Origin: a bacterium
GTDB lineage: Bacteria > SZUA-79 > Acidulodesulfobacterales > Acidulodesulfobacteraceae
DNA length: 5,061 nucleotides
Assembly: GCA_021799935.1 (NCBI GenBank)
Contig: JAJYZM010000036.1
Location: forward strand, 3,045 to 8,105
Direction: 5' to 3'
The notes beneath the pieces are model-generated. The model made no database searches, had not been told where the DNA came from, and saw only the letters and a list, made by a program, of their open reading frames with translations. Below, one piece after another: positions 1-3,729 of this stretch; position 1 is the first letter of the stretch, and the number at the start of each line of letters is the position of its first letter. The translations under genes were made by a program, and so were the position numbers.

Positions 1-1
1 G

Positions 2-376
2 GAAATGCCGAGAGGCAACAGTTTCGGCACGGTCGCGTTTTGCGGTTACGGGGCGTTCTGGTGGAGTTTTGCCCTGTTCGTTTTATTCTTTTCAAAAGGA
101 GTAACCGGAGCGTTCGCAGGCTGGTATCTGTTCTTGTGGGGACTGTTTACGATGTTTATGTGGGTTGCGTCTTTGAAAAAAGCCAAGGCGCTTATGCTGA
201 TTTTTTTATTTCTTACCGCGACTTTTTATCTGCTTGCTATCGGTTTCTGGACGGGAGCGGCTATTATAACAGTCGTCGGCGGATATTTAGGGCTTATTAC
301 CGCCGTTCTGGCATTTTACCTTGCGGCGGCCGAAAGCATCAACGAATCATGGGGAAGCGCCGTTCTGCCGGTATAA
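2..376 (+). CDS. satP: Acetate/succinate transporter, GPR1/FUN34/YaaH family (3' part)
   Basis: The gene is cut by the window start; 124 codons remain and the reading frame is open at base 2. The visible protein matches the second half of SatP (YaaH), an inner-membrane importer of acetate and succinate. It opens with the family motif RGNSFGTVAF followed by GYGAFWWSF (compare KKGNTFGLTAFTSYGSFW in E. coli SatP). It ends with ESINESWGSAVLPV, matching the usual NE-x-x-G-x-x-VLP tail. Between these lie about four hydrophobic helices, near window residues 11-30, 37-56, 62-80 and 84-108, giving the last four of the six expected. The N-terminal NPAPLGL signature would lie upstream. The ATG at 5 is internal to the family alignment, not a real start. 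The family assignment is firm; the exact substrate is inferred. Confidence 0.9.
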   Translation, partial: EMPRGNSFGTVAFCGYGAFWWSFALFVLFFSKGVTGAFAGWYLFLWGLFTMFMWVASLKKAKALMLIFLFLTATFYLLAIGFWTGAAIITVVGGYLGLITAVLAFYLAAAESINESWGSAVLPV

Positions 377-437
377 CAATTAATACCTTAAATCACAGGT
401 AGGAACTATTAAAATTGTTTCAACATTATGATAAAGA

Positions 438-464
438 CTGGATTCCCGCTTTCGCGGGAATGAC
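438..464 (+). repeat. Palindromic repeat, left arm of inverted pair (dRS3-like)
   Basis: This is a 27-base unit, CTGG + 20-bp palindrome + GAC. The palindrome ATTCCCGCTTTCGCGGGAAT (442-461) has 8-bp arms and a TTTC loop. The unit is repeated perfectly in inverted orientation at 497-523, so the two can pair into one long stem around a 32-base spacer. The form ATTCCC-N8-GGGAAT equals the known neisserial dRS3 repeat format, though nothing else here is neisserial. Confidence 0.9.
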
Positions 465-496
465 TATGCGGGGATTGAGGTTTTAACCCAACAATC

Positions 497-523
497 GTCA
501 TTCCCGCGAAAGCGGGAATCCAG
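497..523 (-). repeat. Palindromic repeat, right arm of inverted pair
   Basis: Exact reverse complement of 438-464. Its inner palindrome lies at 500-519 with loop GAAA. Together the two arms make an 86-base structure in the satP-nucleotidyltransferase gap. No T-run follows, so it is not a typical intrinsic terminator, although a stem this long could still affect readthrough or mRNA stability. I see no clear target-site duplication outside the arms. Confidence 0.9.
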
Positions 524-552
524 ATTTAATATAGCTTTTGAGTATATAATGT

Positions 553-574
553 AATTTCTAATGCAGGATTAAGG
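553..574 (+). repeat. Repeat-associated tail motif, copy A
   Basis: AATTTCTAATGCA, then GG, then ATTAAGG. It matches 1752-1773 at 20 of 22 positions, differing only in GG versus AA. Both copies lie downstream of an ATTCCCGC palindrome, by 33 bases here and 11 at the other site. No open reading frame follows this copy within usable distance. Confidence 0.6.
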
Positions 575-582
575 GATAATAT

Positions 583-617
583 TTGATTTGACTTCCCGTT
601 AGTAATATAATTATAAA
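583..617 (+). promoter_or_regulatory. Candidate sigma-70 promoter for the MNT/HEPN pair
   Basis: Two overlapping readings are possible: TTGATT (583-588) with 17 bases to a perfect TATAAT (606-611), or TTGACT (588-593) with 18 bases to TATAAA (612-617). Either would start transcription near 618-625, roughly 30-40 bases before the ATG at 655. The background is very AT-rich, so a chance match is possible, but the position relative to the gene is good. Confidence 0.5.
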
Positions 618-654
618 TATGAAAAATTAATTAATATTTAAAATATTTCTAGGT

Positions 655-993
655 ATGTTCAAATCTGAAATTTCATCCATAGGCGAAGCGGTTAAAGTTT
701 TAAAGATAAACCTAGGCGCCGATTTAATAAATATTACGGTTTTCGGGTCGCGCGCACGGGGTGATTTTTCTAAAGATTCGGACTTAGACGTCCTCGTAGT
801 GGTTAAGAATAAAACAATACCCGTTTCATCCCTTATTAACGATACTTTTTATGACGAGGAGCTTAAAAACGATATACCTTTTTCGGTTACCGTTATGCCC
901 GAAAAATCATGGGAAAAAAATAAAAAGTTTAATACAGGTTTTTATTCGAATATTAAAAGAGAGGGGAAGATTTTCTATGGGACTGACGTCTGA
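655..993 (+). CDS. MNT-type minimal nucleotidyltransferase (probable antitoxin)
   Basis: A 112-residue protein of the minimal nucleotidyltransferase class. Residues 31-45 carry the catalytic signature GS-x10-DxD (GSRARG..., Asp43 and Asp45), which binds the nucleotide and metal. The C-terminal part (SVTVMPEKSW ... FYSNIKREGKIFYG) is typical of MNT proteins encoded beside HEPN genes. A third catalytic acidic residue is not obvious in the FSVTVMP strand. In the studied MntA/HepT systems the MNT protein adds AMP to the HEPN toxin and silences it; that role is inferred here from the pairing. The ATG at 655 has only AGG immediately before it, so the ribosome site is weak, but the frame is closed by TAA at 628 and no better start is visible. 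Its end overlaps the HEPN gene by 17 bases, indicating one transcript. Confidence 0.85.
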   Translation: MFKSEISSIGEAVKVLKINLGADLINITVFGSRARGDFSKDSDLDVLVVVKNKTIPVSSLINDTFYDEELKNDIPFSVTVMPEKSWEKNKKFNTGFYSNIKREGKIFYGTDV

Positions 994-1402
994 GGAAAAA
1001 GTATCATTATCGGACATAAGATTCCAAAAAGCGCAAGAAATGTTATCCGATGCGGTTCTTAACATGGAAGGCAAAAGGTATAAAACGGCGGCTAACAGGA
1101 GTTATTATGCGGCTTATCATGCGGCAAGGTCGCTTTTAATACTTAAAGGTATCGACCCTTCTACTCATGACGGGGTTAAGGCTATGTTTTCCCTTCATTT
1201 CGTCAAAAATAATTTAATATCCATAGAAACGGGAAAGATATACCAGAATTTAATGTCTCTGCGCAATGAAGCCGATTACGACGACTTTTCGGAAATAACC
1301 GGAACTGAAGCCGAAAATGCAATTAATATTGTTCAAAAATTTATAGAAACATTAGATAAAACAAGAAACGGTATTAAAAATGAAATTATTCACGGTCAAT
1401 AG
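977..1402 (+). CDS. HEPN domain protein, UPF0332/COG1895 type (probable toxin)
   Basis: A 141-residue all-helical HEPN protein. I place the start at ATG 977, because AGGGGAAG lies about 8 bases upstream and the family begins here; the frame stays open back to 851, but those codons lie in the preceding gene. Key features are NRSYYAAYHAARSLL at residues 40-54 (Arg41-x6-His48, within the HEPN R-x4-6-H pattern), THDG near 63-66, and LRNEADY at 95-101, the Arg/Asp-Tyr motif of this subfamily. HEPN proteins with the R...H motif are often metal-independent RNases. This subfamily is less studied than HepT (DUF86), so the toxin role is inferred from the overlapping MNT gene. The stop lies 23 bases before hypC, close enough for shared transcription. 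The family call is strong and the activity uncertain. Confidence 0.85.
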   Translation: MGLTSEEKVSLSDIRFQKAQEMLSDAVLNMEGKRYKTAANRSYYAAYHAARSLLILKGIDPSTHDGVKAMFSLHFVKNNLISIETGKIYQNLMSLRNEADYDDFSEITGTEAENAINIVQKFIETLDKTRNGIKNEIIHGQ

Positions 1403-1425
1403 TCAATAAAGGTTAAAAAAAACAA

Positions 1426-1656
1426 ATGTGCCTAGCAATTCCATCCAAAGTCATAGAAATAAAAGACGAAAGCACCGTTATTGTCGATACTATGGGTTCT
1501 AAAAGGCTCGTTTCTACGATGCTTCTGGAAGAGCCTGCAGTCATAGGCGATTATCTGCTTATACACGTCGGTTACGCAATGCAGAAAATAGACGAAAAAG
1601 AAGCAAAAGAAAGCCTTAACCTGTTCAGGGAAATCGAAAGCAAAACGGCAGGGTAG
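1426..1656 (+). CDS. hypC: Hydrogenase maturation chaperone HypC
   Basis: A 76-residue HypC/HybG-family protein. It begins with the invariant MCLAIPSKV; Cys2 becomes N-terminal after methionine removal and carries the iron centre with HypD. The core GDYLLIHVGYAMQKIDEKEA is the other family hallmark. HypC forms a complex with HypD on which the Fe(CN)2CO group is built, then delivers it to the large-subunit precursor of [NiFe]-hydrogenase in the cytoplasm. Length is normal (70-90 residues is usual). The start is fixed by the conserved Cys2; AAAGG at 1408-1412 is a ribosome site with a rather long 13-base spacer. hypD follows after 130 bases, a wider gap than usual for this pair, occupied by a palindromic repeat. 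Which hydrogenase it serves cannot be told from the window. Confidence 0.97.
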   Translation: MCLAIPSKVIEIKDESTVIVDTMGSKRLVSTMLLEEPAVIGDYLLIHVGYAMQKIDEKEAKESLNLFREIESKTAG

Positions 1657-1714
1657 AATGACAAAACCTTAATTCTGCTATAGAAAATATTTAAATGTTT
1701 CTTTTATACGTAGA

Positions 1715-1746
1715 TTTTGGATTCCCGCTTTCGCGGGAATCCAAAA
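1715..1746. repeat. Palindromic repeat copy 3, in the hypC-hypD gap
   Basis: The same 20-bp palindrome ATTCCCGCTTTCGCGGGAAT (1721-1740), here extended by TTTTGG and CCAAAA into a perfect 14-bp-arm hairpin with a TTTC loop. It sits 41 bases before the hypD start. No T-run follows on either strand, so it is not a standard terminator. It could act as an mRNA stability or attenuation element between hypC and hypD, or simply be an inserted repeat. Confidence 0.9.
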
Positions 1747-1751
1747 AATAA

Positions 1752-1773
1752 AATTTCTAATGCAAAATTAAGG
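1752..1773 (+). repeat. Repeat-associated tail motif, copy B, with hypD ribosome site
   Basis: AATTTCTAATGCA, then AA, then ATTAAGG; 20 of 22 positions match 553-574. The AAGGA at 1770-1774 is the only plausible ribosome binding site for hypD (ATG at 1787, spacer 12 bases), so the repeat may supply or have been built around the hypD initiation region. Confidence 0.6.
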
Positions 1774-1786
1774 ACAAAATATAAAT

Positions 1787-2911
1787 ATGGAATTATATTC
1801 CGATTTTAAAAGAAAAGACGATATAAGCAGGCTGATATCTCTCATAGATTCCGAAGTTAAAAAAACTATCAATATAATGGAAATATGTGGCGGGCATACC
1901 CATTCCATTATGAAATACGGATTAAATACCATCCTTAAAGATAAAATAAATTTTCTTCACGGACCAGGATGTCCGGTTTGCGTGATGCCTGTTAAAAGAA
2001 TAGACGAGGCGATAGAAATTGCAAATTCGCCGGACGTTATACTTGCGGCATACGGCGATATGATGCGTGTTCCCGGAACCGATAGCTCTCTGATAAAAGA
2101 GCGCGCGAAGGGAAAAGACGTAAGGATGGTGTATTCCCCTCTCGATATTATAAAAATAGCACTCGATAAAGCAAATAAAGATAAAAAAATAGTTTTTTTC
2201 GCGATAGGGTTTGAAACGACGACTCCCATGACGGCGGCTCTTCTCGAAGAAGTTATATCGAGGCGCATAAATAATGTTTTGTTTCACGTCAACCATGTTC
2301 TCGTGCCTCCTCCGATAAACGCCATTTTAGATTCCGGCGATAATTTAATAGACGGATTTATCTGTCCGGGACACGTCAGCGTTATGACCGGAAGTAGCAT
2401 TTATAACGACATTCCTGATAAATACGGCAAGGCGGCCGTCATAGCGGGATTCGAGCCTTACGACATTTTAAGCGGAGTTCTTTTAATAGCGAGGCAGATT
2501 AACGAAAGCCGACCGTCCGTCGAAATTGCTTATAAAAGGGTGGTCAAAGAAAGCGGAAATAAAAAGGCGCAGATTTTGGTGGATAAATATTTTACCGTAA
2601 GAGACGAATTCGAATGGAGAGGGTTTGGAAATATTCCCAAAAGCGGGTTAAAATTAAGGGACGAGTTTAAAAATTTTGACGCCGAGCACTTTTTTAAGGA
2701 TGAATTAAAAGAATTACGTTTAAAAACGGAATCGAGTCAAACCGGCAAAGAAAACGCCGCATGCAAATGCGGTGAAATATTAAAAGGGAAATCCAAGCCC
2801 GACGACTGTCAGCTGTTCGGGAAAGCCTGCAATCCGGAAAATCCGGTAGGGGCATGCATGGTATCTTTTGAAGGCGCATGCGCCGCATATTATAAATACC
2901 GTAATTTTTAA
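1787..2911 (+). CDS. hypD: Hydrogenase maturation iron-sulfur scaffold HypD
   Basis: A complete 374-residue HypD, the usual family length. In order: MEICGGHTH at residues 31-39 (Cys34), GPGCPVC at 59-65 (Cys62 and Cys65, the CxxC thiol pair), AAYGDMMRVPGT at 87-98, GFETTTP at 141-147, CPGHVS at 193-198, GFEPYDILSGV from 221, and a Cys-rich C-terminus with Cys326, 328, 341, 348, 357 and 365 (CKCGEILKG, NPVGACMVS, EGACAAYYKY) containing the 4Fe-4S ligands. All expected motif cysteines are present. HypD, together with HypC, holds the iron while HypE delivers the cyanide ligands made from the HypF product, giving the Fe(CN)2CO unit of [NiFe]-hydrogenase. It acts in the cytoplasm. hypE is not downstream, unlike in many hyp operons, and no terminator is visible after the stop. 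ATG 1787 is preceded by AAGGA with a 12-base spacer. Confidence 0.98.
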   Translation: MELYSDFKRKDDISRLISLIDSEVKKTINIMEICGGHTHSIMKYGLNTILKDKINFLHGPGCPVCVMPVKRIDEAIEIANSPDVILAAYGDMMRVPGTDSSLIKERAKGKDVRMVYSPLDIIKIALDKANKDKKIVFFAIGFETTTPMTAALLEEVISRRINNVLFHVNHVLVPPPINAILDSGDNLIDGFICPGHVSVMTGSSIYNDIPDKYGKAAVIAGFEPYDILSGVLLIARQINESRPSVEIAYKRVVKESGNKKAQILVDKYFTVRDEFEWRGFGNIPKSGLKLRDEFKNFDAEHFFKDELKELRLKTESSQTGKENAACKCGEILKGKSKPDDCQLFGKACNPENPVGACMVSFEGACAAYYKYRNF

Positions 2912-3113
2912 ACAATTAATCTTTTAAAGAGCTTTTTAATCTCGATATAGTTATTTCTTCTTTCATTTTATTATTAGTAACAGCATAATAGATTTATTAA
3001 ATTATGTCATATTTTAATCCGAAAATTTTCTTCTTATTTTTTGACTGCTAACGTCGAACCGCTCATTTTAATCCTAAAAAAATCGCAGGTTTTTAAAATT
3101 GGTAAAAAAATAG
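2912..3113. other. AT-rich intergenic stretch, no gene seen
   Basis: No reading frame of credible length on either strand and no clear terminator hairpin after hypD. It contains GCTTTTTAATCTCGA (2931-2945), which recurs exactly at 3253-3267 inside the downstream pseudogene. The 5' half of that pseudogene would have lain here but is not recognisable. Confidence 0.6.
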
Positions 3114-3447
3114 ATTTCAAATCATATAATAGCTATGATACTTCCTGATATTTACGCCGGAAAAATGCACGCCGTATTGTTTAGAAGCCGGGGAAACAGA
3201 GTTAAGGGGAGAGAGATTGGTACAATTTTGAATGGTATGTTAAAAAAGAAGCGCTTTTTAATCTCGAACATTTAAAAGAAAGAATGATTATGAGCCGCAA
3301 ATAGCAAAAATCGATCTCCTCGATATGCAAAGCGCAAAAAAAGAAGTTGAATCGTTCATAATGAACCCAAATATTTTAAATTCATGGTCGAAATAATATT
3401 TTAAAACGCTAACCGGCTTAGTTAGATTTAAAAACGATAAAAAATAA
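3114..3447 (+). pseudogene. Decayed C-terminal part of AbiEii/AbiGii-type nucleotidyltransferase
   Basis: Three successive frames join into one family-like protein tail. Frame one (3114-3211) gives MILPDIYAGKMHAVLFR then NRVKGR. Two extra bases in the GAGAGA run shift the reading to frame two (3212-3286), which gives RDWYNFEWYVKK then EALFNLEHLKERM. A second shift near 3286 leads to frame three (3286-3447), DYEPQIAKIDLLDM ... AKKEVESFI ... WSK, with TAA at 3394-3396, then YFKTLTGLVRF and a stop at 3445. The AGK-x-HA-x-L and KGRD-x-Y-x-F-x-W-Y motifs are typical of the C-terminal region of COG2253/AbiEii proteins, the toxin half of AbiE-type abortive infection systems. The N-terminal catalytic domain and any antitoxin gene are missing. 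Reading continuity across two shifts supports a dead gene; a sequencing error could explain one lesion but hardly all three. Confidence 0.7.
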
Positions 3448-3634
3448 GAAACGATGTCTCCAAAGTATGTTAAACGGTTCTCGCTTTGCCAACTTAGTTG
3501 GCAAATTTAGTCGGCGTAAAGCGTCCCTTTCTTAAAATCTTAAATGTCCTTAATTTATAATTAGCCGTAATTTTATTTCATTTTTTCTTTATTTCTATAT
3601 GCCTTTCTTATTCTTTTAGCCTCTTTTTTAAATA
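3448..3634. other. Intergenic regulatory stretch upstream of the exoprotein
   Basis: No gene seen. After the palindrome at 3485-3505 the + strand becomes strongly pyrimidine-rich (about 3524-3630). The reverse complement of 3545-3564, CTAATTATAAATTAAGGACA, matches 17 of 20 bases of 1757-1776 in the hypD leader tail motif. Such AT-rich strings can recur by chance here. Confidence 0.4.
3485..3505. promoter_or_regulatory. Perfect palindrome, candidate activator site
   Basis: Arms TTTGCCAACT and AGTTGGCAAA (10 bp, perfect) flank a single central T at 3495. The centre is about 166 bases upstream of the predicted sigma-54 start near 3661, a normal distance for an enhancer-binding protein site. A second pairing is possible: CGCTTTGCC (3482-3490) with GGCGTAAAGCG (3513-3523). 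The palindrome is seen directly; the activator role is inference. It could instead be an RNA hairpin or a repeat. Confidence 0.45.
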
Positions 3635-3650
3635 TGGCACGGAAATTGCA
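3635..3650 (+). promoter_or_regulatory. Sigma-54 (RpoN) promoter
   Basis: TGGCACG-GAAA-TTGCA matches the sigma-54 consensus TGGCACG-N4-TTGC[A/T] at every core position, with exactly 10 bases between the GG of the -24 element and the GC of the -12 element. Predicted transcription start is near 3661, giving a leader of about 69 bases before the ATG at 3730. The orientation points into the exoprotein gene. Transcription would need an AAA+ activator bound upstream. Confidence 0.8.
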
Positions 3651-3715
3651 AAATATAAAATAAATTAAAAAATTGCAGTATAATATATAACATAAATTAA
3701 AAAATCAAATATTTT

Positions 3716-3722
3716 AAAGGAG
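3716..3722 (+). promoter_or_regulatory. Strong ribosome binding site of the exoprotein
   Basis: AAAGGAG, 7 bases before ATG 3730; it is the strongest ribosome site in the window and supports the long N-terminus over the in-frame ATG at 3787. Confidence 0.8.
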
Positions 3723-3729
3723 TCCCGCT

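Noticed and set aside
40..402. Second + frame over the satP fragment
   Set aside because: Out-of-frame shadow of the transporter, which has the clear family sequence.
438..523. CRISPR-like repeat array
   Set aside because: The two units are inverted, not direct, and only one spacer-like gap exists; the third copy is over 1 kb away.
1715..1746. Intrinsic terminator between hypC and hypD
   Set aside because: The hairpin is strong, but no T-run follows on either strand, and the same palindrome recurs at 442-461 and 500-519, so it is called a repeat.
1922..2296. Two overlapping minus-strand open frames inside hypD
   Set aside because: They lie antisense to conserved HypD motifs (GPGCPVC to HVNH), have no ribosome site and no recognisable product.
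2873..2884. 12-bp perfect palindrome GGCGCATGCGCC
   Set aside because: It falls in hypD codons for the conserved EGACAA segment; coding constraint and chance explain it.
2694..2915. Minus-strand frame over the hypD 3' end
   Set aside because: Antisense to the conserved Cys-rich HypD C-terminus, with no family similarity.
3466..3537. Short + frame starting MLNGSRFANLVGKF
   Set aside because: About two dozen codons, no ribosome site, and it runs across the palindrome, which dictates its sequence.
3573..3635. Lys-rich minus-strand tail ending KAYRNKEKMK
   Set aside because: Looked like the end of a gene, but upstream on that strand it runs into the sigma-54 promoter and A/T tracts with no plausible start or domain.
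3679..3684. TATAAT as a sigma-70 -10 box for the exoprotein
   Set aside because: No -35-like hexamer at 16-18 bases upstream, and the tract is almost pure A/T; the sigma-54 site 30 bases upstream explains the promoter better.
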